Positions 18,588-28,106 are shown, counted from the first letter of the stretch. The stretch: DNA of 64,000 nt from Methylophaga sp. (GCA_020831825.1 JAFIFW010000012.1:434001-498000); one strand, 5' to 3'. A program made the numbers and translations. The notes: a model not told the origin generated them from the letters alone.

Positions 18588-18604
18588 ATTTCGTACATCA
18601 ACCC

Positions 18605-20515
18605 TCAGGTACCAATCACACCACCATCAAGCTTGGTGATCAGCACAGTGGCGGATCGGGGTCGGCCTTGGGGATGATAATCCGGCCAGTTGCTGGCGGC
18701 GCGTGGATTTTGTGGCGATTTTTCCACGCCTTGGGCGCGCAGCACATCGGGCACAGAGCCGGGATGCTGAATATTGACCCACAGGGCTTTCATATCCGGC
18801 GCCATCACCGCGCCGGTGATTTCACAACCCACTGGTCCGGTGAGAAAACGCCGTGTTTCGCCGGTTCGGGCATCCACTGCCAGCATCTGATTGTTGCCGA
18901 ATTTGGCATAGTCGCCACTGTTGAGCTGGCGATCAGCAATGTCAGTTTGCACCCAAAGCACACCGCGATCATCAATCAGCATGCCATCCGGGCAGGCGTA
19001 GATATCGCCATCAATGTTGCCACCATCTCCTTCGCCACCCGCCAGGGCAAACACTTCCCAGTCAAACGCCACTGTTGCCGGATCGGCTTCATCAATACGC
19101 ACGATATGACCAAACAGGTTTTGATTGCGTGGGTTGGCGGCATCGGCACCTGTATTGTTATCACTGCCACGCTGGACGTTATTGGTGAGTGACACAAATA
19201 CCGAGCTGAGTTCGGGGTGACTGGCGATCCATTCCGGTCTATCCATTGGTGTTGCGCCCAGCGCATCGGCGGCTAACCTTGCATGCACCAGCACATCGGC
19301 CTGATCGGCAAAGCCGTTGTCTGTGCTCAATGGCCCCTGTCCCCAAATCAGCGGCAGCCAGTCGCCGCTGCCGTCTTCATTAAAGCGGGCGACATACAAC
19401 ACGCCGTCATCCAGCAGATGGCCGTTGTGCAGCCCTTGTGAGCCATCCCAGGCCTTGTTGCTGACGTATTTGTAGATATATTCAAAGCGGGCATCATCGC
19501 CGGAATACACTACTACCCGCTGATCGGCGGTCAGTCGAAACGCGGCATTTTCGTGGGCAAAACGTCCCAGCGCCGTGCGTTTGATGGGCATGCTGTCGGG
19601 CATGTAGGGGTCAATCTCGGCCATCCAGCCAAAGCGATTGACTTCATTGGGTTCGATGGCCATATCAAAGCGGGTATCAAACTGCTGCCAGCCGTAATAG
19701 CTGCGCCCCAGGTGATAACGCTGCCAGCGCTGACGCTGAACGCTGCTGACCTCGGCTTGTTCGGCATTGGCAAAATAGCCGTTGAAATTTTCCTCACAGG
19801 CCAGATAGGTGCCCCACGGGGTTTTGCCATGCGCGCAGTTGTTGAGTGTGCCCAGCACCCGGCGACCTTCAGGATCTGCCGTTGTTTTTAACCAGTCAAT
19901 ACCGGCTGCTGGGCCGCTGATCTGCATGGGCGTTGTCGCGGTAATGCGACGGCCATACACAGAAGGTCGTTGAATTTGCCAGTGACCGTCAACTTTTTTC
20001 ACTTCAATCACTGACACGCCGTGAGCATTCTGTTCCTTGAGCACTTTGTCGGCGCTATAAGTCTCCGGGCTGTCCTGATGGCTGCCATCGGTGTGCATCA
20101 ACTGCAGATCCAGATATTCGTGATTCATCACCAATAAGCCATGATCGGTGCTGTGACTGCCGCGCGGTAAGGCATAGAAATCCATGCCGTCGTGATGCAT
20201 GCCGGCCTGCAGCGCCTGATCCTCGGCACTGTTGCTGGCATCCATCCGAAATTCTGGCCCATCGGAAACCGGATCACCCCAGCGGAAAAACACTTCGGCC
20301 TGATAACCGGGTGGCACAACGATGTCATCTAGCAAGTGACTGACCTGGATTGATTGAAAACCAAGTAAGCCTTTACTCACTGAATCAGCCAGTGCAGTTC
20401 TTGCCAAAGCGGACATTGGCAGCATACTGGTCATCAGCGCGCCCAGTCCGAGTTGCAGACTTTGTCTGCGGCTCAGGCGGGCTTGAAGTAATTGTTGGAA
20501 AGTCAGTTTTTTCAT
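18605..20515 (-). CDS. phoX: PhoX family alkaline phosphatase (DUF839)
   Basis: A 636-residue exported phosphatase of the PhoX type, which releases phosphate from organic esters and uses calcium and iron. The N-terminus has a twin-arginine signal, SRRQSLQLGLGAL, ending near ALARTALA. Family features: LLVMNHEYLD, NNCAHGKTPWGTYLACEENFNGYF, FGWMAEIDPY, ALGRFAHENAAFRL and VVYSGDDARFEYIYKYVS. The late part has CPDGMLIDDRGVLWVQTDI. Length fits the family. It is about 30 bp downstream of queG on the same strand but has no obvious link to it. No Pho box was searched for computationally. Confidence 0.9.
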   Translation of the reverse strand: MKKLTFQQLLQARLSRRQSLQLGLGALMTSMLPMSALARTALADSVSKGLLGFQSIQVSHLLDDIVVPPGYQAEVFFRWGDPVSDGPEFRMDASNSAEDQALQAGMHHDGMDFYALPRGSHSTDHGLLVMNHEYLDLQLMHTDGSHQDSPETYSADKVLKEQNAHGVSVIEVKKVDGHWQIQRPSVYGRRITATTPMQISGPAAGIDWLKTTADPEGRRVLGTLNNCAHGKTPWGTYLACEENFNGYFANAEQAEVSSVQRQRWQRYHLGRSYYGWQQFDTRFDMAIEPNEVNRFGWMAEIDPYMPDSMPIKRTALGRFAHENAAFRLTADQRVVVYSGDDARFEYIYKYVSNKAWDGSQGLHNGHLLDDGVLYVARFNEDGSGDWLPLIWGQGPLSTDNGFADQADVLVHARLAADALGATPMDRPEWIASHPELSSVFVSLTNNVQRGSDNNTGADAANPRNQNLFGHIVRIDEADPATVAFDWEVFALAGGEGDGGNIDGDIYACPDGMLIDDRGVLWVQTDIADRQLNSGDYAKFGNNQMLAVDARTGETRRFLTGPVGCEITGAVMAPDMKALWVNIQHPGSVPDVLRAQGVEKSPQNPRAASNWPDYHPQGRPRSATVLITKLDGGVIGT

Positions 20516-20545
20516 CTGTGGTTGGCTTAAGTCAAAGTGTTTAAA

Positions 20546-21640
20546 TTATTGCGGCCTATCATTACCGGCAGATGACACTGCATGTTGCGCCAAGGCCCAC
20601 TGCACATGCTCGCGCACCAACTCGGACGGATCATCACGCCGGGCATTCAATGCCGCCAACACTTCCGGACTGCTTTGAGCATTGCCCAGCGCCACGGCAA
20701 TATTACGTAACCAGCATTCGTATCCAATACGTCGAATCGGGCTACCCTCAAGCCGACTCAGAAATGTGGCTTCGTCCCAGCTGAATAATGCCGCCAGTCT
20801 CGGTGCGTCCAGCCCGTCACGCGGCTCAAAGGCCATTTCGTGAGTGTGCTGGGCAAACTTGTTCCATGGGCAGACCAACTGACAATCATCACAGCCATAA
20901 ATGCGGTTGCCCATGGCCTTGCGAAACTCGATCGGAATGCTGCCACGCAACTCGATGGTCAGATAGGAAATACAGCGCCGTGCATCCAGCTGATACGGTG
21001 CAACAATGGCCTGCGTTGGGCAAATATCAATACAGGCGCTGCAACTGCCGCAATGATCACTGACCGGCTCCGTCAGAGGCAAAGGCAGATCGGTGTAGAT
21101 TTCGCCAAGAAAGAAATAGGAGCCATGTTGTCGGTTGAGCACATTGGTGTGTTTGCCAATCCAGCCAAGGCCGGATTTTTCAGCCAGCGCCTTTTCCATC
21201 ACCGGCGCACTGTCGGTAAACACCCGGTAACCCATCGGCCCGACTTCTCTGGCAATCGCCTCGGAAAGCCGAAGTAAACGCTTACGCATCAGCTTGTGAT
21301 AATCACGACCCAACGCATAGCGGGAGACAAAACCAAGCTGATCATTATCGATCACCTGCCAGGCATCTTCAGCGCCGCTGGGCCAATAATCCATGCGCAA
21401 GTTAATGACGCGAATGGTGCCGGGCAGCAGTTGCTCCGGATGAGTTCGCAGACTGCCATGGCGTTCCATAAACTGCATTTCGCCATGAAAACCCGCTGCC
21501 AGCCAGTCATTGAGATGCTGTTCGGCCTGCGATAAATCGATGTCACTGACGCCCAACTGTTGAAAGCCAAACGACCTTGCCCACTTTTGCAGGCGCGGCA
21601 GAAATTCTGTCCGGTCGTATGCTGTATTTATGCTGGTCAT
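20546..21640 (-). CDS. queG: Epoxyqueuosine reductase QueG
   Basis: A 364-residue cobalamin-dependent iron-sulfur enzyme for the last step of queuosine synthesis in tRNA. Two 4Fe-4S sites are visible: CGSCSACIDICP and CDDCQLVCPWNKF. Also typical are GRDYHKLMRKRL, FTDSAPVMEKALAEKSGLGWIGKH and GSYFFLGEI. The C-terminal HEAT-like part holds RRIGYECWLRNIAVALGNA. Divergent from nnr, the usual gammaproteobacterial neighbourhood. Confidence 0.96.
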   Translation of the reverse strand: MTSINTAYDRTEFLPRLQKWARSFGFQQLGVSDIDLSQAEQHLNDWLAAGFHGEMQFMERHGSLRTHPEQLLPGTIRVINLRMDYWPSGAEDAWQVIDNDQLGFVSRYALGRDYHKLMRKRLLRLSEAIAREVGPMGYRVFTDSAPVMEKALAEKSGLGWIGKHTNVLNRQHGSYFFLGEIYTDLPLPLTEPVSDHCGSCSACIDICPTQAIVAPYQLDARRCISYLTIELRGSIPIEFRKAMGNRIYGCDDCQLVCPWNKFAQHTHEMAFEPRDGLDAPRLAALFSWDEATFLSRLEGSPIRRIGYECWLRNIAVALGNAQSSPEVLAALNARRDDPSELVREHVQWALAQHAVSSAGNDRPQ

Positions 21641-21690
21641 GCACGCTATTATAGTTTGAATCTCATGAAGGAAACGGATAGCTGAGCTCT

Positions 21691-23181
21691 ATGCCTGATC
21701 TGCCCCACGCGCTATACACTGCCGAGCAAACCCGCAGCCTGGATCGCACTGCTTCTGAACAATATGACCTGCCCGCGTCTGTGCTGATGACCCGGGCAGG
21801 CACGGCTGCTCTCACTCAGCTTATAAGCAAATGGCCTAAGACCAAACACATCGTCGTTATTTGCGGTGCAGGCAATAATGGTGGCGATGGTTTTGAGCTG
21901 GCGCGTCAGGCATTGTCCGAGGCAATACAGCCCACGGTGTTTCAATTTGGTGATGAAAAGGTGATGAGTGCCGAGGCTCTGGCTGCACGCGAACACTGTC
22001 TGGCCGCTGGCATCAACATCCAGCCCTTTGAAAACGACATTCCGGAATGTGATCTGATTGTTGATGCCCTGATGGGAACCGGTCTGAACCGCCCTGTGGA
22101 GGGTGCGCTGGCACAAGCAATTGAAACAATCAACACTGCCAGCAAACAGACTGCAGTGTTATCACTGGACATACCTTCGGGTTTACATGCAGACACAGGA
22201 CAAGCGCTGGGATGTGCTGTCAATGCAACGGTGACGCTCAGCTACATCGGGCTCAATGTCGGGCTGTTCACAGGTGAGGCCGCAGATCATTGTGGGCAAA
22301 TAAACTTTGACTCGCTCGGAGTCCCTGCGGCGGTGTACGACGAAGTTCCGGCCACGGCAAACAGACTTAGTCTGCATCAGTATCAACCGCAACTGGCACC
22401 CCGCAAACGAACGGCTCATAAAGGTTTGTTTGGACATTTACTGGTAGTGGGTGGAGATCATGGCATGTCGGGGGCTGTGCGAATGGCTGCTGAAGCCGGC
22501 GCTCGTATCGGCTCAGGCCTGACCAGTGTCGCGACTCGCACGACACATGCGCCTTTTGTCACCATGATGCGTCCTGAAATAATGTCTCATGGTGTTGAGA
22601 CCGCAGAGTCCATCAAGCCACTGCTGAATGCAGCCAATGCAGTGACGCTAGGGCCGGGACTTGGTCAAAGAACATGGAGCCGCGAACTATTCAATCAAAC
22701 GATTGCCAGTAGTCTGCCAATGGTGGTTGATGCCGATGCCCTGAACCTGCTTAGCGATGCAGCTGAGTATCACAACAACTGGATACTAACACCCCATCCC
22801 GGCGAAGCTGCCAGACTGTTGGGCTCTAGCACAAAAGCCATTCAGGCTGATCGGCTAGCTGCCATTCAGGAACTGCAAAAACGCTATGGCGGTGTGGTGG
22901 TGCTCAAAGGCGCAGGCACCCTTGTTTGTGATGGAAAGGCACAGATATACCTGTCAGATTTTGGCAATCCGGGTATGGCAACCGGCGGCATGGGTGATGT
23001 GCTGGCAGGCATTATTGGTGGCTTGCTGGCACAACATTTTTCACTGCTGGATGCGGCTTGTCTTGGTGTCGTCCTGCATGGCATGGCCGCTGACAAAGCC
23101 ACTGAACTCGACGGTGAGCGAGGTTTGCTGGCAATGGATTTGTTGCCTCACCTGCGCCACCTTGCCAATTTGAAACACTAG
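21691..23181 (+). CDS. nnr: Bifunctional NAD(P)H-hydrate epimerase / ADP-dependent dehydratase
   Basis: A 496-residue fusion that repairs hydrated NAD(P)H. The N-terminal YjeF epimerase domain (residues 1-215) has VVICGAGNNGGDGFELAR and ALMGTGLNRPVEG. The C-terminal carbohydrate-kinase-like dehydratase (residues 230-496) has HKGLFGHLLVVGGDHGMSGA, VDADALNLL, LTPHPGEAARLL and the catalytic NPGMATGGMGDVLAGIIG. First gene of the nnr-tsaE-amiB-mutL group. Confidence 0.96.
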   Translation: MPDLPHALYTAEQTRSLDRTASEQYDLPASVLMTRAGTAALTQLISKWPKTKHIVVICGAGNNGGDGFELARQALSEAIQPTVFQFGDEKVMSAEALAAREHCLAAGINIQPFENDIPECDLIVDALMGTGLNRPVEGALAQAIETINTASKQTAVLSLDIPSGLHADTGQALGCAVNATVTLSYIGLNVGLFTGEAADHCGQINFDSLGVPAAVYDEVPATANRLSLHQYQPQLAPRKRTAHKGLFGHLLVVGGDHGMSGAVRMAAEAGARIGSGLTSVATRTTHAPFVTMMRPEIMSHGVETAESIKPLLNAANAVTLGPGLGQRTWSRELFNQTIASSLPMVVDADALNLLSDAAEYHNNWILTPHPGEAARLLGSSTKAIQADRLAAIQELQKRYGGVVVLKGAGTLVCDGKAQIYLSDFGNPGMATGGMGDVLAGIIGGLLAQHFSLLDAACLGVVLHGMAADKATELDGERGLLAMDLLPHLRHLANLKH

Positions 23182-23195
23182 AAAGCCCTCAATCT

Positions 23196-23651
23196 ATGTA
23201 TCTCAAAGACGAAAACGCCACACTGCAACTCGGCGACAAACTGGCTAAATTATTGCCCGATGGCAATGTATGCATTCACCTTGAAGGAGATTTAGGTGCT
23301 GGTAAAACCACGCTGGTGCGCGGTTTGCTGCATGCGCTCGGCCATCAGGGACATGTAAAAAGCCCCACTTACACCCTCATTGAAAAATACAGCCTGCCAC
23401 GCGGCCCGATATTTCATTTTGACCTGTATCGCCTTGCTGATCCGGAAGAGCTGCTCTATCTCGGCGTGGACGATATTTTTGCCGAGCAAAATGCCTTGCT
23501 GATCATCGAATGGCCACAACAGGCAGGCAGCTTGCTGCCTGAGCCTGACTTGCTCATTCAACTGCATTACCACCATCCCAAGGGTCGTGAATTACAGTTT
23601 CAGGCCTTTTCCGCGCCGGGACAAGAAATCTGCGAAAAACTTCACAACTAA
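23196..23651 (+). CDS. tsaE: tRNA threonylcarbamoyladenosine biosynthesis ATPase TsaE
   Basis: A 151-residue P-loop ATPase needed, with TsaB, TsaC and TsaD, for t6A37 in ANN-decoding tRNAs. Walker A: EGDLGAGKTTLVRGLL. Also HVKSPTYTLIEKY, HFDLYRLADPEELLYLG and LIIEWPQQAG, all family marks. It follows nnr by 14 bp and is followed by a large AT-rich inverted repeat before amiB. Confidence 0.96.
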   Translation: MYLKDENATLQLGDKLAKLLPDGNVCIHLEGDLGAGKTTLVRGLLHALGHQGHVKSPTYTLIEKYSLPRGPIFHFDLYRLADPEELLYLGVDDIFAEQNALLIIEWPQQAGSLLPEPDLLIQLHYHHPKGRELQFQAFSAPGQEICEKLHN

Positions 23652-23703
23652 ATCAAGTTTCTTAGCTATCTTGTTTATTATTAAAAAGAAACTTGATTTT
23701 TCT
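23650..23703 (+). terminator. AT-rich 14-bp inverted repeat after tsaE
   Basis: AAATCAAGTTTCTT (23650-23663) is perfectly repeated in reverse complement at 23686-23699, with a 22-base spacer and a short T run after it. It overlaps the last base of the tsaE stop. It probably acts as a terminator or 3'-end stabiliser; the stem is weak in GC. Confidence 0.6.
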
Positions 23704-23749
23704 ATTGAACAATTTCAAAATTAACCCCAAAGCATTCAGGAACACAGAT

Positions 23750-25180
23750 ATGCGGCGTTTGTTATTTGGATTAGTTCTGCTGTTGGTTGTTGCCCCTATT
23801 TCGGCGGCGACGGTAGAAGGGATCCGCATGTCTCAGGGCGATGACACAACCCGCCTTGTGCTCGACATGAGTGGCCAGGTGGAATACAACGCCTTCCTTT
23901 TGGCCAATCCGGATCGACTGGTCATCGACATCAGCAACGCCAAACAAAATGCCAACCTTGCCATCCCTGCGCTTGACCAAACACCAGTAAGAACCATTCG
24001 TCAGGGTACACCTCAACAATCAACGCTGCGTTTGGTATTAGATCTTCATCAATCGGTTCGCTTTGAAACCCGGAGACTGCCACCTCATCAGGATCACCCT
24101 CACCGGCTGGTCATTGATTTGTTTACCGATCAAGGGCCTGGTGGCACTGCGGTTACCACGGTTGCCAGCAAAAGTTCCACCAGCACAACATCGACAAGCA
24201 GCCAGGCTAGCGAGCCATCCAATACGCAAGCATCGCCGCAAACAGCTGAAGCCCCCAGCAGAGACGAACCTGCCGCGCAGGCACCTCAAATCACGCCGGT
24301 AGCCACACCACCAAGAACTCGTCATAGCTTGCCACGCCGCGATATTGTGATTGCGATTGACCCGGGACATGGCGGTCGAGATCCTGGCGCGATTGGCCCT
24401 GGAGGCACCCGTGAAAAAGATGTGGTGTTGCAGATCTCTCGCAGACTGGCACGTCTGGTGGATGCGGAACCGGGAATGCGTGCTTTCATGACACGTGATA
24501 CCGATACCTTCATTACCTTGCGTCAACGGATCCAGCGCGCTCGTGCGGCAGGTGCAGATATGTTCATTTCCGTGCATGCCGATGCTATTGCCAATAATCG
24601 TAATGCACGTGGCTCTTCGGTTTATATACTTTCTGAAAGAGGTGCCAGTAGTGAGGCTGCCCGACTATTGGCGGATCGAGAAAACGCGGCCGATCTGCAT
24701 GGCGGCATCAGTCTGGAAAATAAAGATGATCTGCTGGCCTCTGTGCTGTTAGACCTGTCACAAACTGCCAGCCTTGAAGCCAGTGTCGAAGTTGCCAATA
24801 ACGTGCTGTCCGGCCTTAAACGGCTTGGCCACGTGCACAAGAGACAGGTCGAATCAGCCAACTTCGTTGTGTTGAGATCACCCGACATTCCATCCATCCT
24901 TGTCGAAACAGCGTTTATTTCCAACCCTGAAGAAGAGCGGCGACTGCGTGACCCTGATTATCAGGAACGTCTGGCACAGTCCATGATGAGTGGTATTCGT
25001 ACCTATTTCCAGCGTAATCCGATTACCGAGACGGTGAAACCTCAACAGCATGTGGTCAGCCGGGGAGATACCCTGAGCGGCATCGCTCAGCGCTATCGCG
25101 TCAACATGGCTGAATTGAAATCCACCAACAACCTGCAAAGCAATACACTGCGTGTAGGTGATGTACTGCGTATTCCCTAG
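23750..25180 (+). CDS. amiB: N-acetylmuramoyl-L-alanine amidase (AMIN, amidase_3, LysM)
   Basis: A 476-residue periplasmic zinc amidase that splits septal peptidoglycan. A signal peptide (MRRLLFGLVLLLVVAPISAA) is followed by an AMIN domain (to about residue 130, DRLVIDISNAKQNANL), a Ser/Thr/Pro-rich linker, the catalytic domain from about residue 198 (IAIDPGHGGRDPGAIGPGG, FISVHADAI, SILVETAFISNPEEE), and a C-terminal LysM (VVSRGDTLSGIAQRY to LRVGDVLRIP). The ATG at 23750 is chosen because it begins the signal peptide and has AGGAA 8 bases upstream. Named from the tsaE-amiB-mutL order; amiC would be an equally fair family name. Confidence 0.93.
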   Translation: MRRLLFGLVLLLVVAPISAATVEGIRMSQGDDTTRLVLDMSGQVEYNAFLLANPDRLVIDISNAKQNANLAIPALDQTPVRTIRQGTPQQSTLRLVLDLHQSVRFETRRLPPHQDHPHRLVIDLFTDQGPGGTAVTTVASKSSTSTTSTSSQASEPSNTQASPQTAEAPSRDEPAAQAPQITPVATPPRTRHSLPRRDIVIAIDPGHGGRDPGAIGPGGTREKDVVLQISRRLARLVDAEPGMRAFMTRDTDTFITLRQRIQRARAAGADMFISVHADAIANNRNARGSSVYILSERGASSEAARLLADRENAADLHGGISLENKDDLLASVLLDLSQTASLEASVEVANNVLSGLKRLGHVHKRQVESANFVVLRSPDIPSILVETAFISNPEEERRLRDPDYQERLAQSMMSGIRTYFQRNPITETVKPQQHVVSRGDTLSGIAQRYRVNMAELKSTNNLQSNTLRVGDVLRIP

Positions 25181-25242
25181 GGCCTGATTTTTACTCATAT
25201 CAATCTTTGAGCCCGCGACTGGCTGCCTGCTAGACTAACGGG

Positions 25243-26883
25243 ATGAACACAGGCCGAATTCATCCACTTCCGCTTTACCTTGCCAACCAAATCGCCGCCG
25301 GTGAGGTGGTTGAAAGACCCGCCTCTGTGGTCAAGGAACTGGTGGAAAACAGCATTGATGCCTCGGCAGACAGCATCGAAGTGATCATTGAAGGCGCAGG
25401 GCGACAACTTATCAGGGTAAGTGACAACGGCAAAGGCATTCATCCCGATGATTTACCGCTGGCGCTGAGTCGTCATGCCACCAGCAAACTCAGCAGCACA
25501 GAGCAACTTGGCATGATCGCCAGCCTGGGTTTTCGAGGTGAGGCACTGCCCAGTATCAGCTCAGTCTCACAACTAACGCTGCATTCCAGGCAGGCTGATC
25601 AGCCCTGCGCCTGGCAGATCACGACTGACCAAGATCCCCTTCCCTCTGCACATCCTCAGGGCACGGTGGTCGAAGTGCGCGATTTGTTCTTTAATATCCC
25701 GGCCAGACGGCGTTTTCTACGCAGTGATAAAACCGAACAGCAACACATTACGACCACATTGAATCGACTCGCATTGAGTCAGTTTGACGTAGCCTTTCGC
25801 TGGCAAATTGATAAGCTCGGTGCGATCAAACTACCCGCAGCCATGACGCCGCCGCAAAAGCTGCAGCGTATCGGTAAAATTTGCGGCAACAGCTTTGTCA
25901 GGGACGCTCTATACCTCGAACAGTCTTATCAGGATATTGATATTCATGGCTGGATAAGCCCGCCATCAGCGCATCGAGCCCAGACAGACGTGCAATATTT
26001 TTTTATCAACGGCCGGGTTATTCGAGACCGGCTGATCAATCATGCAATTCGGCAAGCTTATGATGGTCTGCTGCCAGAGGGCCGGCAGCCCGGTTATGTG
26101 CTTTATCTGACCTTACCGTTGGATAAGATCGATGTAAACGTGCATCCGACCAAACATGAAGTGCGCTTTCGTGAGGCCCGGTTGGTGCATGGCCTGATTA
26201 CCAAAGCCCTGCAGGAAACGCTCAACGCCGCTCAGCCGCAACAGCCAGGTTTTGATACCCCCCGCACAGCCATGATTCAAGAAGCAGCGGCTGATTATCC
26301 ATCCACACAAGCGGCTCGACAGCCCTCTGTCGTGCCAGACAAGGCAATAGCCAACAAACAGCAACTGTCGGCCATACTGCATCAACGCTATGCTTTGGTT
26401 GATATTGAATCGGAGCCGACATTGATTGATCTGCAACTGGCCGAGCAAATTCTGAAACAAATCGCCTTTATCAATGCTGTTTCCGAGCAAGCACTGGCCA
26501 GCCGACCGGTGCTGGTGCCGCTTGAATTCCCCTGCACTGAGACACAACGATTATTAATTCAGCAACATCAATCCGTTTTGTCGGCACTGGCGTTTGATCT
26601 GCGTCCTGGTCAAAATGGGCTGCTTATCAAAGCGATCCCCAGCCTACTGGCTCAAATGGATCTGCGGCAATTGGTTGAAAGCCTGATGATTCAACTTGCG
26701 ACTGCAAACACAGATCCAATAGACATCGCTAAAAGTATCGCGGAAACATTGCCGCCAAGCCCCGTCATATCGCACGCTCAGGCAGAGCAAATCCTGTCGC
26801 AGCTTGAAACGAATGACGCGACGGTTAAACAGTGTTATCGAAAACTTGATCTGCAATCACTTGCTGGCTTATTCTCGGGATAA
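25243..26883 (+). CDS. mutL: DNA mismatch repair protein MutL
   Basis: A 546-residue GHKL ATPase that links MutS mismatch recognition to MutH nicking. N-terminal motifs: LANQIAAGEVVERPASVVKE, LVENSIDA, VSDNGKGI, RHATSKL, SLGFRGEAL. The middle holds VQYFFINGRVI and DVNVHPTKHEVRF. The C-terminal dimer domain is shorter than in E. coli (615 residues) and no DQHAxxER endonuclease motif is seen, as expected for a species that has mutH, found at 42588-43310 here. Confidence 0.96.
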   Translation: MNTGRIHPLPLYLANQIAAGEVVERPASVVKELVENSIDASADSIEVIIEGAGRQLIRVSDNGKGIHPDDLPLALSRHATSKLSSTEQLGMIASLGFRGEALPSISSVSQLTLHSRQADQPCAWQITTDQDPLPSAHPQGTVVEVRDLFFNIPARRRFLRSDKTEQQHITTTLNRLALSQFDVAFRWQIDKLGAIKLPAAMTPPQKLQRIGKICGNSFVRDALYLEQSYQDIDIHGWISPPSAHRAQTDVQYFFINGRVIRDRLINHAIRQAYDGLLPEGRQPGYVLYLTLPLDKIDVNVHPTKHEVRFREARLVHGLITKALQETLNAAQPQQPGFDTPRTAMIQEAAADYPSTQAARQPSVVPDKAIANKQQLSAILHQRYALVDIESEPTLIDLQLAEQILKQIAFINAVSEQALASRPVLVPLEFPCTETQRLLIQQHQSVLSALAFDLRPGQNGLLIKAIPSLLAQMDLRQLVESLMIQLATANTDPIDIAKSIAETLPPSPVISHAQAEQILSQLETNDATVKQCYRKLDLQSLAGLFSG

Positions 26884-26910
26884 ATTTCCCGATTTCACAG
26901 GCGACCGCTT

Positions 26911-28035
26911 ATGGCCAAACCAGCACGCCCCAGCCCATCCCTGATGCCGGCATTCCTGGCATTGCTGGTCGTATTTGGCATTGGCTACCTGCTTTATTCA
27001 GATCTCAGACCCACCTCACGCACCGAGCACTTTGTTCACCCGCCCATCGAAATCATCGAACCTGATCTGCCTCTCACTATCATCGAAGCGCCACAACCGG
27101 CTATAGAATACTCAGAGCGTGTTGCAGAAGATGCTCAGCGTTTTGTTGAGAACCTGGTGATGGAAGACAGTGAACAAAACGTCGTAGTCACCGAGGATCA
27201 GGATGCCTTTGCACGCTATGACAGCACCATCTCAGTACCTGATCAGGAAAAACGACAAACTACAGTGGAAGCGCTGATCAGCGACAAGACACTTGATGCA
27301 GATACCCCGATCACACTTGAATATACTGAACAGATTGAACAAAAAACCACCCTGTCGGCACTGGAAAAGTCCCGCGAAGAAAAAATTGCTGAAGTCACGA
27401 TTGTCACTGAACAGGGGCAAAGTCTAACCGCCCCCCTGTTTCAACTGCTGGAACGTGAAGATCTAGACCCTGATGCACCCATTACACTGATAGAACAACG
27501 TCAGCAATCACGTGAAATTACCGCCGGAGAACTGACAAGCTCCGGTATTAAAGCCGATCAGGATGTCACAGCCACCATCAGTCGTGGCATGCGTCAATTT
27601 GCCCTGCGCGATATCATTCCTGACAGCGATATCCCGGATAACACGCTTTATTACCTGCATCGCGTCACCGAACGAGACCGTCTTGGCTTGTGGGGTATCA
27701 TTCAATCGGGGCTGATTGAACAATTCAGAACAGGACTCCGAATAGAAGGTGTCGGCTACAACCGGGATTTGATACGCGTCACCATTCCTGCCGATGCTGA
27801 CCAGCCATTACCCTCTGGCTTGAGTTCGTTTCTCGGCCGCGTGCTGTTTGATAAAGTTAAAACAAGCTATATATATAACTTCAACACCCAGACGATGGGG
27901 CAAAATCCTAACCTGATCTATCCCGGACAAGAACTTATCGTCATCCAGTTCTCACAGGAAGAACTGCGTGACATCTACCTGTTCTTTGCTGAACAACGCA
28001 GAGAGCGTGCCGAAAGTTTTGCCATCAGTCACTAA
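26911..28035 (+). CDS. Unrecognised single-pass membrane protein with LysM-like C-terminus
   Basis: A 374-residue protein not assigned to a named family. Residues 11-29 form one membrane helix (LMPAFLALLVVFGIGYLLYS). Residues 35-200 are strongly acidic and contain two similar segments: TLDADTPITLEYTEQIEQ and DLDPDAPITLIEQRQQ, suggesting an internal duplication. The end, LYYLHRVTERDRLGLWGIIQ through NPNLIYPGQELIVIQF, resembles a LysM domain split by an insertion. It follows mutL by 27 bp where miaA and hfq often lie. A periplasmic, peptidoglycan-facing role is an inference. The stop overlaps the ATG of a tiny ORF (TAATG). Confidence 0.75.
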   Translation: MAKPARPSPSLMPAFLALLVVFGIGYLLYSDLRPTSRTEHFVHPPIEIIEPDLPLTIIEAPQPAIEYSERVAEDAQRFVENLVMEDSEQNVVVTEDQDAFARYDSTISVPDQEKRQTTVEALISDKTLDADTPITLEYTEQIEQKTTLSALEKSREEKIAEVTIVTEQGQSLTAPLFQLLEREDLDPDAPITLIEQRQQSREITAGELTSSGIKADQDVTATISRGMRQFALRDIIPDSDIPDNTLYYLHRVTERDRLGLWGIIQSGLIEQFRTGLRIEGVGYNRDLIRVTIPADADQPLPSGLSSFLGRVLFDKVKTSYIYNFNTQTMGQNPNLIYPGQELIVIQFSQEELRDIYLFFAEQRRERAESFAISH

Positions 28036-28106
28036 TGGTTCACCTGATACTGCTCATTTTGGTGTTGGTTGTTATCGCCATCGCCTGGCTAATGCCGTTG
28101 AAATGA
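28035..28106 (+). CDS. Possible 23-residue single-helix membrane peptide
   Basis: An ORF of 23 codons starts on the last base of the previous stop (TAATG) and encodes almost only Leu, Ile, Val and Ala, from MVHLILLILVLVV to WLMPLK. It would be a single membrane helix with a C-terminal Lys. Translational coupling makes expression plausible, but such short ORFs arise by chance and no family is recognised. Confidence 0.4.
   Translation: MVHLILLILVLVVIAIAWLMPLK

Larger units (their letters stand above)
17840..18604. other. 765-bp intergenic region rich in dispersed repeats
   Basis: No gene is supported. It holds the antitoxin promoter side (about 17840-17940), then a 72-bp dispersed repeat (18099-18170), two 54-bp direct repeats (18192-18245 and 18424-18477), a short palindromic fragment with CCTCGGCTACGCTCGGAATG (around 18345-18370), an ACAGAG-type repeat (18373-18409) and a TCTGCG-type repeat (18552-18587). 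Confidence 0.8.

Noticed and set aside
18581..19192. 203-codon plus-strand ORF opposite phoX
   Set aside because: It is antisense to the conserved C-terminal part of phoX, whose family motifs are clear.
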